Assembly: GCF_004917075.1 (NCBI RefSeq)
Contig: NZ_SSYB01000004.1
Span: 832,546-896,545, forward strand
DNA length: 64,000 nucleotides
Direction of reading: 5' to 3'
Source of the DNA: Geomonas edaphica
GTDB taxonomy: Bacteria; Desulfobacterota; Desulfuromonadia; Geobacterales; Geobacteraceae
The stretch's first letter is position 1. Every line of letters starts with the position of its first letter. Positions 35,801 through 46,127 of this stretch are shown one piece after another. The notes beneath the pieces are model-generated. The model ran no database searches. It was given only the letters and a program-made list of their open reading frames with translations, and was not told where the DNA came from. Both the position numbers and the translations under genes were made by a program.

Positions 35801-36376
35801 TCGGGCAAGAACGTGAACCTCCTCGTGCTCGACACCGAGGTCTACTCCAACACCGGCGGCCAGGCCTCTAAGTCGACGCCGATGGGCGCGGTGGCGCAGT
35901 TTGCCGCCGGCGGCAAGCCGCAGGCCAAGAAGGACCTCGGCATGATCGCCATGGCCTACGGCAACGTGTACGTCGCCAAGGTCGCCCTCTCCAACCCGGC
36001 ACAGTGCGTCAAGGCGTTCATCGAGGCGGAGGCCTATGACGGCCCGTCCCTTATCCTCGCGTACAGCCATTGCATCGCGCACGGCATCGACATGGCCACC
36101 GCGGTAGAGACCCAGAAGCGTGCGGTCGCCTCCGGCCACTGGCCGCTCGTCCGCTACAACCCGGAGCTCGCCGAGCAGGGCAAGAACCCGCTCGTCCTCG
36201 ACAGCAAGGACCCGAGCATCTCTCTCGAGGAATACGCCTACGGAGAGAACCGCTACCGCGTACTGAAGAAGAACAACCCGGACGCCGCCGCTGCACTCAT
36301 GGCGCGCTCGGCGGAACTCACAGCACGCCGCTTCGATCTGTACAAGCGGATGGCTGAAATGGAGTTCGAGAAATAA
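32828..36376 (+). CDS. nifJ: Pyruvate:ferredoxin (flavodoxin) oxidoreductase, single-chain type
   Basis: An 1182-residue single-chain enzyme; AGGAGG lies upstream of the ATG. It starts with the pyruvate-binding domain (AHATNEVIAIYPITPSS). Two 4Fe-4S motifs lie near residue 696 (CIQCGICSFICP) and near 752 (CTGCGACVANCP). A third set of cysteines begins near 826 (CAGCGE), and the thiamine-diphosphate domain contains GDGWAYDIGYGGLDH and TEVYSNTGGQ. It interconverts pyruvate and acetyl-CoA with reduced ferredoxin, central in anaerobic acetate or pyruvate metabolism. Codon use is strongly biased, as in highly expressed genes. Monocistronic. Confidence 0.97.
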   Translation: MSRRMVTIDGNTAAAHVAHATNEVIAIYPITPSSVMGEISDEKSARGEKNIWGTVPSVAEMQSEGGAAGAVHGSLQAGALTTTFTASQGLLLMIPNMFKIAGELTSTVFHISARAISAAALNIFGDHSDVMSARSTGWAMLCSNNVQEVMDFALISQSATLRARVPFMHYFDGFRTSHEVQKVEELTFDDMRAMITPELVQAHRDRCMTPDRPVMRGTAQNPDVYFQGRETVNPYYPACLTIVQEEMDKFAKVAGRQYKLAEYVGAPDAERVIIVMGSAADTVQETMATLNAAGEKVGLLKVRLFRPFPVAAIAAALPASVKKIAVLDRTKEPGSLGEPLYLDVRTAIGEAMGDGLTNFKQYPIIVGGRFGLGSKEFTPGMAKGVFDNLKLDKPKNHFVVGIIEDVTNSSLEYDPKFVNPSAGTYAAMFYGLGSDGTVGANKNSIKIIGETTDNNVQAYFVYDSKKAGSVTTSHLRFGKNPIHAPYLIDQADFVACHNFSFLEKYDMLANAKEGATFLLCSPFEHDKVWDSMPVEVQQQMIEKKLKFYVINAIELAEKLGLGARINVIMQTAFFKISNIIPLDTAIAAIKDAIKKSYGKSGEKVVEMNNKAVDAALENIFEVQVPATATSALRKPPVVGAHAPDFVQNVTATMIAGLGDQLPVSKIPADGTFPTATSQYEKRNIAVDIPVWDEALCIQCGICSFICPHASIRMKVYDADKLAGAPATFKSADARGNEFKGKKASVQVAPEDCTGCGACVANCPAKSKDDPKHKAINMKFQAPLRVSEAANYDFFLNIPETDPSLIKVDTLKGSQLARPLFEYSGACAGCGETPYLKLLSQLFGDRALIANATGCSSIYGGNLPTTPWAKNADGRGPAWSNSLFEDNAEFGFGMRLAVDKFNQAAQELLDQVSLPAELVAQIKGADQQNQAGVEAQRARVEELKQALAASKEPAAQQLLSLADYLVKKSVWIVGGDGWAYDIGYGGLDHVIASGKNVNLLVLDTEVYSNTGGQASKSTPMGAVAQFAAGGKPQAKKDLGMIAMAYGNVYVAKVALSNPAQCVKAFIEAEAYDGPSLILAYSHCIAHGIDMATAVETQKRAVASGHWPLVRYNPELAEQGKNPLVLDSKDPSISLEEYAYGENRYRVLKKNNPDAAAALMARSAELTARRFDLYKRMAEMEFEK

Positions 36377-36398
36377 GAAAGAAATCTAACAAAAGCGC

Positions 36399-36427
36399 TT
36401 GACAGGGACCAGACCCGTGCTTAAACT
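36399..36427 (+). promoter_or_regulatory. Promoter of the cold-shock gene
   Basis: TTGACA and TAAACT separated by 17 bases; the leader to the ATG at 36489 is about 55 bases. Confidence 0.65.
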
Positions 36428-36488
36428 CTTTACCAGTGCCGGGGATGGTCCCGCTTATCACGAAAGAGTAGTAACAGGAGAAGTCGTA

Positions 36489-36689
36489 ATGGCTAAAGGT
36501 GTAGTTAAGTGGTTCAATGACAGCAAGGGTTTTGGTTTCATCGAGCAGGATAACGGCGAGGATGTGTTCGTACACTTCTCCGCCATCCAGTCCGACGGCT
36601 TCAAGTCCCTGGCAGAAGGCGATTCCGTAACTTTCGACGTGCAGCAGGGGCCGAAAGGTCTCCAGGCGGCCAATGTAGTCAGGGTTTAA
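36489..36689 (+). CDS. Cold-shock protein, CspA family
   Basis: A 66-residue single cold-shock domain. RNP1 (KGFGFIEQ) and RNP2 (DVFVHFSAI) are intact. AGGAG sits eight bases before the ATG at 36489; an earlier in-frame start at 36399 overlaps the promoter and is rejected. It binds single-stranded RNA/DNA as an RNA chaperone. A dyad GTTTAAAG/CTTTAAAC spans the stop codon, and a strong terminator follows. Confidence 0.96.
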   Translation: MAKGVVKWFNDSKGFGFIEQDNGEDVFVHFSAIQSDGFKSLAEGDSVTFDVQQGPKGLQAANVVRV

Positions 36690-36710
36690 AGCTACCTTTA
36701 AACGACAAAA

Positions 36711-36740
36711 AGCCCCCGGATTTTCCGGGGGCTTTTTTTT
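36711..36740 (+). terminator. Rho-independent terminator of the cold-shock gene
   Basis: AGCCCCCGGA and TCCGGGGGCT form a stem followed by T8; an A run on the other side lets it also serve the minus-strand gene at 36760. Confidence 0.92.
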
Positions 36741-36759
36741 GTGCGCATCGTCTGCGCCG

Positions 36760-37443
36760 CTATTCGATGCAGGTGCCGACCGAACCGGAACGGCAGATGG
36801 TCTTGTCGGTCCAAAGTGCCCCCTCCAGCTTGGCACCCGCCATTCGGGTTCCCCTGAGGCGCGCCTGGTTCAGCGAGGCGCCGCGCAGGTTGGCGCCAGT
36901 CAGGTCGGCGAGCTCGAGGTCGGTCTCCGCGAGGTTTGCCCGCTCCAGATTCGCGGACTGCAGGTTGGTGCGGTTGAATTTGGCGCCCGCCAGGTCGTAA
37001 CCCACCAGGTTGAGGCCGCTTAAGTCGGCACCGGAGAAGTCACGCGTGGAGGAGAGGATCCTCTGCACCTCGGGCTGGGTCATGCGCCGGTCCGTGACCT
37101 TCGCCTTGACCGCCGCGCTCCCCCCCTTGCCCTTCGCGCTTCTCTTACCCTTCGCTACCTTTTTTTTCTTTCCCTTGACCTGCTTTTTGCCGCCTTTCTT
37201 TTTGCTGACCTGGGCCGCGGACTTCCCCGACTCCACTTCTTTGGCGAGGGCGGCCAGCTTCGCCTCGGCCGCCTTTAGGGTCTGTGCCTCGGCGTTGTCC
37301 TTGGCCGCATTATCTTTGGCGGGTGCTTCCTTGGCGGGAGCGGGCGCAGGGGCGTCGGCCCCCAGTGCAGGTGCGGGATAGGTCGCGGCCAGCCAGGCGG
37401 CGAGGGTGATGCGTGCGATATGCGCTGCAAAAGGGCGGTTCAT
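36760..37443 (-). CDS. Exported pentapeptide-repeat protein
   Basis: A 227-residue protein with a signal peptide (ITLAAWLAATYPAPALGA), an Ala/Glu/Lys helical stretch, and a very basic patch (KKKGGKKQVKGKKKKVAKGK) near residues 82-101. From about 135 to 205 there are pentapeptide repeats of A(D/N)LxX type: FSGADLSGLNLVGYDLAGA, SANLERANLAETDLELADL. These fold as a right-handed square beta helix. Two Cys near the C terminus (CRSGSVGTC) could form a disulfide. The function is unknown; the basic patch suggests binding to polyanions. Confidence 0.82.
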   Translation of the reverse strand: MNRPFAAHIARITLAAWLAATYPAPALGADAPAPAPAKEAPAKDNAAKDNAEAQTLKAAEAKLAALAKEVESGKSAAQVSKKKGGKKQVKGKKKKVAKGKRSAKGKGGSAAVKAKVTDRRMTQPEVQRILSSTRDFSGADLSGLNLVGYDLAGAKFNRTNLQSANLERANLAETDLELADLTGANLRGASLNQARLRGTRMAGAKLEGALWTDKTICRSGSVGTCIE

Positions 37444-37541
37444 AAGCGCCTCCGTAACGTGTTCCGACTCCCCGGATCGGTCCCGGGGGTGTGCTTGTTC
37501 CCTTATCGGCAGGGGTGCGAAAAAACTGAAAGGTGTTTACC

Positions 37542-37571
37542 TTGTGGTATGGACGATATTCTCATTATAAT
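37542..37571 (+). promoter_or_regulatory. Promoter of uvrA
   Basis: TTGTGG (-35) and a perfect TATAAT (-10), 18 bases apart, about 90 bases before the uvrA ATG. I could not identify a clear LexA box by eye. The 221-base gap to the pentapeptide gene holds nothing else I can name. Confidence 0.6.
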
Positions 37572-37664
37572 GGAGGTGCCGTCCCGACAATAAGCGGGGC
37601 GGTGTGCTATATTTAACAGTCGCGCGCCCGGCGCGCCACGCAGATAATTTTCATCGGGAGCATC

Positions 37665-40502
<2,838 letters not shown>

Positions 40503-40525
40503 TCGACGGGGACGGGGAGGAGACC

Positions 40526-40690
40526 ATGGCGGGCGGAGAAAAATGCAGCCACACCCCTGAGGAAAGGACAGGGTGCGCCGCCTGCCTGGAGGAGGAGTCC
40601 GAGCCTTTCTGGTGCGGCTCCTGCAACAGGGGGGTCCCGCAGAAACGTTGTCCGTACTGCGGCCTGAAGGCCCGCAAAAAGAAGGGATAG
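40526..40690 (+). CDS. Small zinc-ribbon protein, 54 residues
   Basis: A short frame starting at ATG 40526, with GGGGAGGAG immediately upstream and a TAG at 40688. The 54 residues contain four cysteine pairs or singles placed as CAAC, CGSC and CPYC plus an early Cys-Ser-His, a double zinc-ribbon pattern with a basic tail (KARKKKG). It lies 23 bases downstream of uvrA in the same direction with no terminator between, so it is probably co-transcribed. The function is unknown; a partner role in repair is only a positional guess. Confidence 0.72.
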   Translation: MAGGEKCSHTPEERTGCAACLEEESEPFWCGSCNRGVPQKRCPYCGLKARKKKG

Positions 40691-40765
40691 CCAAACACGT
40701 TTTAACGAGAAAGTACGTTATAATCTGCTCATTGTTTTTCTAGCGGTGTACGGAAGGAGCTTCTC

Positions 40766-41335
40766 ATGTGCAACGCATCGCTTATCAAGATCATGTTTTT
40801 CCTGTTGCTGCTGACACAGGTCGGCTGCTCCAATCTACTCCCCAGAACGAAAGCGATCACCGAGTCGCCGTGGCAGGAGTACGAAGCGGCGAAGGCGTCC
40901 TTTGACAGCATCGTCGTCGGGAAGACCACAGTGGAGGACCTGCAAAAGATGGGGTTCGACATCAAGTCTTCCCCCAACATAAGGGTCCTCAACTACCTGG
41001 ACATCGCCGCCATGCTGCAAGGGCTGCCGGCCAAGGACATCGACCCGGGGCTGCAGGCATGCCTGAGGGCGCGCGAGGACTGCCGTGCCTACGTCTTCGA
41101 GCCCAAACGCAACTACAGCAAGCGGGTCGGCAACTTCTGGCTCGATATCTTGAACTTCAAGCGCAAGACCCACGAGACCGGCTGGCGTTTCAAGGCGCTC
41201 GTCGTCTTCGTGAACCATCATGTGGCGTACAAGCTTTCCAGCGGCGAACCCAAGATCGACCAGATGACGGACCAGGTTAATCCACTCGGGCCGCTGCAGG
41301 CGCCTGCCGACATGATCACCAGGGCGCTCTTCTAA
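40766..41335 (+). CDS. Hypothetical lipoprotein, 189 residues
   Basis: GGAAGGAG precedes the ATG. The signal sequence ends in a lipobox (FFLLLLTQVGC), so it is a lipoprotein. The mature part is soluble, starting SNLLPRTKAITESPW, with two further Cys (CLRAREDC) that may form a disulfide. A segment VVGKTTVEDLQKMGFDIKSS resembles the SmpA/OmlA-like pattern weakly. No firm family is recognised. A terminator follows. Confidence 0.72.
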   Translation: MCNASLIKIMFFLLLLTQVGCSNLLPRTKAITESPWQEYEAAKASFDSIVVGKTTVEDLQKMGFDIKSSPNIRVLNYLDIAAMLQGLPAKDIDPGLQACLRAREDCRAYVFEPKRNYSKRVGNFWLDILNFKRKTHETGWRFKALVVFVNHHVAYKLSSGEPKIDQMTDQVNPLGPLQAPADMITRALF

Positions 41336-41358
41336 CAGGACCGAGAAAACGGTTACAC

Positions 41359-41392
41359 AGCCTGCAGCGTGACGGACGTTGCAGGCTTTTTT
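41359..41392 (+). terminator. Rho-independent terminator
   Basis: AGCCTGCA and TGCAGGCT form the stem and a T run follows (TTTTTT). Confidence 0.88.
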
Positions 41393-41491
41393 ATGTCCAT
41401 ACGTCGAGGCCCATGGTTGCCCGACTCATCTCTTGGTTCCCGCCGCAATTGATGCTATTGTGCATCGGTCAAAATCACGCAGGAGAGTCCT

Positions 41492-42478
41492 ATGCATGAC
41501 GCGCAGCACCCGTTCCATACCCTGAACCCGAACTTCATCATGGACGCCGTGGAGAGCCAGGGGTTTCGCTGCGACTGCCGCACCTCGGCCCTCAACAGCT
41601 ACGAAAACCGCGTCTACCAGGTGGGGATAGAGGAGGAAAAGCCGCTCATCGTCAAGTTCTACCGGCCCGGGCGCTGGAGCGACGACCAGATCATCGAGGA
41701 GCACCGCTTCACCCTCGAACTCGCCGGGCACGAGCTCTCAGTGGTGGCCCCATGGCTGAACCAGGCCGGTGCGAGCCTTTTCCACTACAAGGGGTTCCGC
41801 TTCGCGCTCTACCCGCGCCAGGGGGGGCACGCACCCGAGTTCGACAACGACGCGAATCTCCTGATCCTCGGCCGCATGTTGGGCCGTATCCACAGTATCG
41901 GGGCGGTGCGCCCCTTCGAATGCCGCCCCGCGCTCACAAGCGGCGACTTCGGCTACGCCAGCGCTGCCTTCATCGCCGAGCGGTTCATCCCGGACGAATA
42001 CCGCGAGAGCTATCAGGCGGTGACCCGGCAGCTTTTGCAGGGGATCGACGACGCCTTCGCCTCGGTACCACAGCTCGCCTGTGTCCGGGCTCACGGCGAT
42101 TGCCACGCCGGGAACATCCTCTGGCGCGACGACGCCCCCCATTTCGTCGACTTCGACGACGCGCGCATGGCGCCGGCGGTACAGGACCTCTGGATGATGC
42201 TCTCGGGAGACCGGCCGCGCCAGCTGGCACAGCTTGCCCAGCTCGTCAAGGGGTACCGCGAGTTTTACGACTTCAACCCGGCCGAGCTGCGCCTCATCGA
42301 GCCCCTGCGGGCGCTGCGCATGATGCATTACAGCGCGTGGCTTGCCCGGCGCTGGGACGATCCCGCTTTCCCAGTCGCCTTCCCCTGGTTCAACACTGTG
42401 CGCTACTGGGGCGAGCATCTGCTCCAGTTGCGCGAGCAGCTGGCGGCGCTGGATGAGCCGCCGCTGGAACTTCCCTGA
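41492..42478 (+). CDS. srkA: Stress-response serine/threonine kinase SrkA (YihE/RdoA family)
   Basis: A 328-residue protein, the family length. ATG at 41492 follows AGGAGAG. The APH/choline-kinase-like fold has the nucleotide-binding Lys in PLIVKFYRPGRW, the catalytic loop HGDCHAGNILW near residue 210, and the metal-binding DFDDARMAP. In E. coli SrkA counters the MazEF-type death response and acts in Cpx stress. It is monocistronic; no dsbA follows it, unlike in enterobacteria. Confidence 0.92.
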   Translation: MHDAQHPFHTLNPNFIMDAVESQGFRCDCRTSALNSYENRVYQVGIEEEKPLIVKFYRPGRWSDDQIIEEHRFTLELAGHELSVVAPWLNQAGASLFHYKGFRFALYPRQGGHAPEFDNDANLLILGRMLGRIHSIGAVRPFECRPALTSGDFGYASAAFIAERFIPDEYRESYQAVTRQLLQGIDDAFASVPQLACVRAHGDCHAGNILWRDDAPHFVDFDDARMAPAVQDLWMMLSGDRPRQLAQLAQLVKGYREFYDFNPAELRLIEPLRALRMMHYSAWLARRWDDPAFPVAFPWFNTVRYWGEHLLQLREQLAALDEPPLELP

Positions 42479-42486
42479 CCTTCAAG

Positions 42487-42522
42487 AAAAAAGAGGCGAC
42501 CCATTGGGCCGCCTCTTTTTTT
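42487..42522. terminator. Bidirectional terminator
   Basis: AAGAGGC and GCCTCTT form a stem with A and T runs on both sides, between the converging srkA and lipoprotein genes. Confidence 0.85.
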
Positions 42523-42542
42523 ACACGTCGCACCGTACCGCG

Positions 42543-43043
42543 CTAGCGGGACTTCTTCTCCAGTTCCTGGTCCAGGTGTTTCAACTGCTCGATGCGCTGG
42601 CTCAGTTCCTCCATCTCGCGGTTGAGCGCTTGGTTGCTGGTGCGCAGGGCGCGGTTTTGTCGTTTCTGTTCTTCGGCCAGGTTCACCAGGTCGGTTACCG
42701 GAGCCGCCAGCAGGGTCCATTGGCTCGCCGGATACTCCTTCTTCAGCCGCCGCAAGAGGCGCTGCGCCTGCGCCGATGCGGGACGGTCCGCCTTGGTTTT
42801 CATGGTCAGAAGGGCCAGGCGGAAGAGTGCCTCGTCGGTCACTCCCGCCACGCCGGGTGCGTTGCAAACCGCGGTCAGAAGTCCGGCGGCACCGGTAGCG
42901 TCTCCTTCCTGGAGCAGCGTCGTCGCCCGTGCGAGCTGGCGGGATCCGCTGTAGCGGTCGAAAAGGTTCGCCTCCCCGGTCCGGGTGCCGGCGCACCCTC
43001 CGCAGAATAGGAGGATCAGGATGAGTAGCAGCGTCTTTCTCAT
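42543..43043 (-). CDS. Lipoprotein with C-terminal coiled coil
   Basis: A 166-residue protein with signal MRKTLLLILILLFCGGC; the lipobox Cys is residue 17. The middle has a TPR-like helical run (ARATTLLQEGDATGAAGLL). The C terminus (about 120-166) is a coiled coil rich in Gln/Glu/Arg/Lys. It overlaps the end of the GGDEF gene by four bases, so the two are coupled. Resemblance to QseG-type partners of sensor proteins is weak. Function unknown. Confidence 0.72.
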   Translation of the reverse strand: MRKTLLLILILLFCGGCAGTRTGEANLFDRYSGSRQLARATTLLQEGDATGAAGLLTAVCNAPGVAGVTDEALFRLALLTMKTKADRPASAQAQRLLRRLKKEYPASQWTLLAAPVTDLVNLAEEQKRQNRALRTSNQALNREMEELSQRIEQLKHLDQELEKKSR

Positions 43044-44383
43044 GCCTTCTCACTTTCCGGGGTCCCGATCAGGTAGGTGCTCCCAGTCTTCCCCTTGGCG
43101 CGGTCCTTCACCTTGGCTGCGGCCCTCGCGATCTCGACGGCGGAGGCGAACTGGTCCCTGCCGCAGACGATCACCGCGATTGAGATGGTCATCACGGGGA
43201 AGAAGCGATGTACGCCGTAGCGGTCGCTCCCTTCGATACCGCCGGCCCTCAGGTCTTCGGGGGAGTAGTGTTTGGCCACCTCGGCATTGAAGCTGCGGAT
43301 CACTTCGTCGCAGACTGGCGTCACCCGGTCCACCGGGATCACCATGACGAAGTCGTCTCCCCCCACGTGCCCGACGAATCCCTCGCTCCCCCCGTTTTCT
43401 TTCACCGCGGCCTGGATCAGATCGCCGGTGAGGCGGAGCAGCTCGCTCCCCTTTGCGTAGCCGTAGTGGTCGCCGTACGGCTTGAAGTTGTCGAGGTCGG
43501 CGTAGCAGAAGGCGAAGGGCGCGCCGCTTTGCAGGCGTTCCTCGAGCACACGCTCTATCGCTATGTTCCCGGGGAGCCGGGTGAGCGGGCTTGCGTCGAG
43601 GCTCATCTGTTCGAGTACCTTGAGCCGCGCCGCCATTTTGGTGAAGTCGCGGGCGAGGTCGCTGATCTCGTCGCCGTAGGGGACCTCGGGGCGGTAGTCG
43701 AAGTCACCGGCGGCGATCCGGTGCGTGGCGCTTTGCAGCTCCCTGATCGCCCCGAAGGTGCGGTAGGTTACCACCGGGGCGACGCCGATGGCGAGGAGAA
43801 AGCCGGTGCAGGAGATGGCGATGGTCCACCAGACGGTGCGCTTCTGCTGTTCGTCGGCGCGCGCGAGCACCACCTTCAGCTTGTCCCTGCGTTTCAGGTA
43901 GCTCGTGTCGATGGCGTTCAGTACCCTGAGTGCCGGGGTGCGTAGCGCTCCGTTGCCCGCCGAGTGCCCGGAGAAGAGCTTTTCCGATGCCTTCTGGTAT
44001 TCGATATAAAGCCGCTTCAGCTCTTTGAGGTCGGAGGTGGGGGGCGTCCGCTCCAGCATAGTGAGGCTTGCCTGTGCCTCGGCCTGCCGCTGGTGAAAGA
44101 GATCTATGAACGCGGGGTCCCTGAGGATGATGTACTTCCCGGCGAAACTTTCCTGTGCCAGTAACGAGGAGCGTAACTCGATTAGGGCGCCGATGACGGG
44201 TAGCTCGTTGTTGGCGATATCACGGGAGATGTTGGTGCTGCGGTAGATGTTGTAGGAAGAGAAGACCAGGGCCGCGGCGGTGAAGAGCGCCATGGCTGCG
44301 TAGCCTGCCGTTATCTTCTGGATCAGGGTCAGGTTGGACAGACTGAACCGGGAAGATGTTCTTGTGCTGGCTGTCTCAGACAT
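43040..44383 (-). CDS. Membrane sensor with HAMP and atypical GGDEF domain
   Basis: A 447-residue protein. One helix near 25-45, a periplasmic helical domain (about 50-180, four-helix-bundle type), a second helix near 185-205, then a HAMP-like linker and a GGDEF domain from about 262. The active motif reads GGDDF (341-345), so catalysis is plausible. The guanine-contact segment is FKPYGDHYGYAKGSELL: where diguanylate cyclases have Asn and Asp, this has Gly304 and Ser313. A Ser at the second site is the hallmark of Hypr GGDEF enzymes that make 3',3'-cGAMP in Geobacter. No RxxD inhibitory site precedes the motif. It overlaps a lipoprotein gene. Confidence 0.85.
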   Translation of the reverse strand: MSETASTRTSSRFSLSNLTLIQKITAGYAAMALFTAAALVFSSYNIYRSTNISRDIANNELPVIGALIELRSSLLAQESFAGKYIILRDPAFIDLFHQRQAEAQASLTMLERTPPTSDLKELKRLYIEYQKASEKLFSGHSAGNGALRTPALRVLNAIDTSYLKRRDKLKVVLARADEQQKRTVWWTIAISCTGFLLAIGVAPVVTYRTFGAIRELQSATHRIAAGDFDYRPEVPYGDEISDLARDFTKMAARLKVLEQMSLDASPLTRLPGNIAIERVLEERLQSGAPFAFCYADLDNFKPYGDHYGYAKGSELLRLTGDLIQAAVKENGGSEGFVGHVGGDDFVMVIPVDRVTPVCDEVIRSFNAEVAKHYSPEDLRAGGIEGSDRYGVHRFFPVMTISIAVIVCGRDQFASAVEIARAAAKVKDRAKGKTGSTYLIGTPESEKA

Positions 44384-44434
44384 GGGTATAGATATTAGGG
44401 CACGGCACCGGCAAAGTCAACGTGGCGGTTGCTG

Positions 44435-44947
44435 TCAGTGGTGTGATGCGAGACGGCACTGGGACAGTACCCTGGTTGCCGCCTCTTCGAGTGTCTCGTC
44501 GTTCAGCAGTATGACGTGGTGAGCATGCTTCTGATACAGTGCGAAGCGCCGTTCGTACAGCTCATCCAGACCGCCTTCACTCATCCCGACGATGCCGCGC
44601 GGTGCTTCACTTGCTATGCGCTCATGCAGTTTTTGAACTGGGAGGGCGAGGAAGACGATAGTGGAGATTGAGGCGAGGTGATGCATGGCGGGCTCAGAAT
44701 AGACTACGCTTCCCCCGGTGGAGATGACGGCGTGGCCGTCAGGGGCAAGCGCCAGCACGGTCTCCTCCTCGACCCGGCGGAACTCCTCGGCATTGAGCTC
44801 GTCGACCACCGCCTGCAGGTTTTTTCCAAAGCACTGCTCGATGCAATGATCGGTGTCGATGAACTCCCAGCCGAGCCGCGCGGCGACGGTACGCCCGATG
44901 GCGCTCTTGCCGGAGCCTGGCATCCCTATCAAGGTGAGTCGTTCCAT
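44435..44947 (-). CDS. aroK: Shikimate kinase
   Basis: A 170-residue protein starting at 44947. The N terminus has Walker A GMPGSGKSAIG, then the shikimate-binding DTD (FIDTDHCIE) and FRRVEEE, and a glycine pair STGGSVV near residue 77, all typical of shikimate kinases, which phosphorylate shikimate in aromatic amino-acid synthesis. The LID Arg lies in EAPRGIVG. It follows the 102-residue gene by 56 bases. A related gluconate-type kinase is less likely. Confidence 0.87.
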   Translation of the reverse strand: MERLTLIGMPGSGKSAIGRTVAARLGWEFIDTDHCIEQCFGKNLQAVVDELNAEEFRRVEEETVLALAPDGHAVISTGGSVVYSEPAMHHLASISTIVFLALPVQKLHERIASEAPRGIVGMSEGGLDELYERRFALYQKHAHHVILLNDETLEEAATRVLSQCRLASHH

Positions 44948-45003
44948 GTAACCCCCAGCGGCGTGTGTGCGCCGCTTCTCCGCACGAGGCCTGGACTCCG
45001 GGA

Positions 45004-45312
45004 TTACTGCCGCGTCGGCAGCAGTGTCGCCTCCAGCAGGGCGCGCAGTGCCTTGTCGCTTCCCGCCTCGCGATTGACGATCGCCTTGCGTTCCCGGCGG
45101 GAGATGAGGATGCCAAGGTGCTCGGCGGCCTCGACGGTGCCGCCCGCGATGGAGGCGGAGAGCTGACACAGGATCTGCACCGGCAGCCCATTTCGGTACC
45201 CCTGAACCAGTTTCCCGATCTCATCGTGGCGCTGCTCGTAGTTCCAGGTCTGGTAGACCTCGTCGCCCAGGTTGTTCAACTTTCCCTGTATGCCGCTCAG
45301 CTTTTCAAGCAT
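45004..45312 (-). CDS. Hypothetical protein, 102 residues
   Basis: The start at 45312 has AGGAGA seven bases upstream; the frame reads on upstream without a good site. The helical protein (MLEKLSGIQGKLNNLGDEV) has no signal peptide or membrane segment. It lies between the rhomboid-like gene and aroK in a minus-strand group. I do not recognise a family. Confidence 0.65.
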   Translation of the reverse strand: MLEKLSGIQGKLNNLGDEVYQTWNYEQRHDEIGKLVQGYRNGLPVQILCQLSASIAGGTVEAAEHLGILISRRERKAIVNREAGSDKALRALLEATLLPTRQ

Positions 45313-45344
45313 GCTCGTTTCTCCTGTGCGCCTCCCGTGGGCGC

Positions 45345-46127
45345 CTATTTCTTGTGTTCGTGGCTGAAGATGTGATCCCTGCAGTAGCCGTATTGCCCGT
45401 TGCACTTGGGGCAGTAGCGGAAGTCCATGTCAGGGTGCGTCTTCTCAGTGATGCCGCAGGTGGTGCAACGGTGCACCAGCACCTCTTCGCGCGGGGCGAA
45501 GCGCACCTTCTTAGCGATCTGCCTCTTGCCGTGGCGCAGGTTCAGGTAGATGTCGTGCGCGAAGAAGATCAGGTAGTTGGCCGTGGCGGCAAGCACCATG
45601 ACCCGGGCGGGCCACCCCCCGAAGACGAGCTGGTAGGCGTAGCCCAGCCAGGTGAGAAGCGCGAGCCACTTGATGCGCACCGGTATGATGAAGAAGAGCA
45701 GTATCTGGAACTCCGGGAAGAGCGTCGCGAAGGCGAGGAAGACCGAGCCTGCCAAGAAGGCGTTACTCACCGGGTACGCCGGTATCAAAAAGGACGCCAG
45801 GAAGGTGATCAGGCACCCCAATAGGAGGTAGATGTTGTACCGGAAGGCGCCCCAGTGCTCCTCAAGGGTAGAGCCGAGCATGTAGAAGAAATACCAGGCG
45901 ATCAGGGTGAATATGAGGCTGGAGTTGGGCGGGTCGAACGGGATGGTGAAGATGCGCCACCATTCCCCCGACATGAAGAGGTCGGCGGAGAAGTAAGTCG
46001 CCATCCGGTCCAGCTTCCCCGTCATGTACATGAGGTAGAAGAAGGATTGCCCCGCGATGAGGTAGATGGTGAGATTCGGGATGGCGTAGCGGCCGAACTT
46101 CCGGTCCAGTCGGTCAATTATCTTCAT
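45345..46127 (-). CDS. Rhomboid-like membrane protein with zinc ribbon, catalytic Ser missing
   Basis: A 260-residue protein with about six helices. Rhomboid landmarks are clear: GEWWRIFTIPF in loop 1, then LGSTLEEHWGAFRY, and LFPEFQILLFF. The usual GxSG serine position aligns with SNAF (residues 121-124), so the nucleophile is Ala123, and no His is seen in the last helix (AATANYLIFF). It is therefore probably a pseudoprotease. The C terminus (about 220-250) is a zinc ribbon with CTTC and CPKC pairs. It overlaps the upstream HExxH lipoprotein gene by 14 bases. A role in membrane-protein binding is inference. Confidence 0.8.
   Translation of the reverse strand: MKIIDRLDRKFGRYAIPNLTIYLIAGQSFFYLMYMTGKLDRMATYFSADLFMSGEWWRIFTIPFDPPNSSLIFTLIAWYFFYMLGSTLEEHWGAFRYNIYLLLGCLITFLASFLIPAYPVSNAFLAGSVFLAFATLFPEFQILLFFIIPVRIKWLALLTWLGYAYQLVFGGWPARVMVLAATANYLIFFAHDIYLNLRHGKRQIAKKVRFAPREEVLVHRCTTCGITEKTHPDMDFRYCPKCNGQYGYCRDHIFSHEHKK

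Noticed and set aside
45313-45405. Longer N terminus for the 102-residue gene
   Set aside because: It overlaps the 3' end of the rhomboid-like gene and lacks a ribosome site, whereas AGGAGA sits before 45312.
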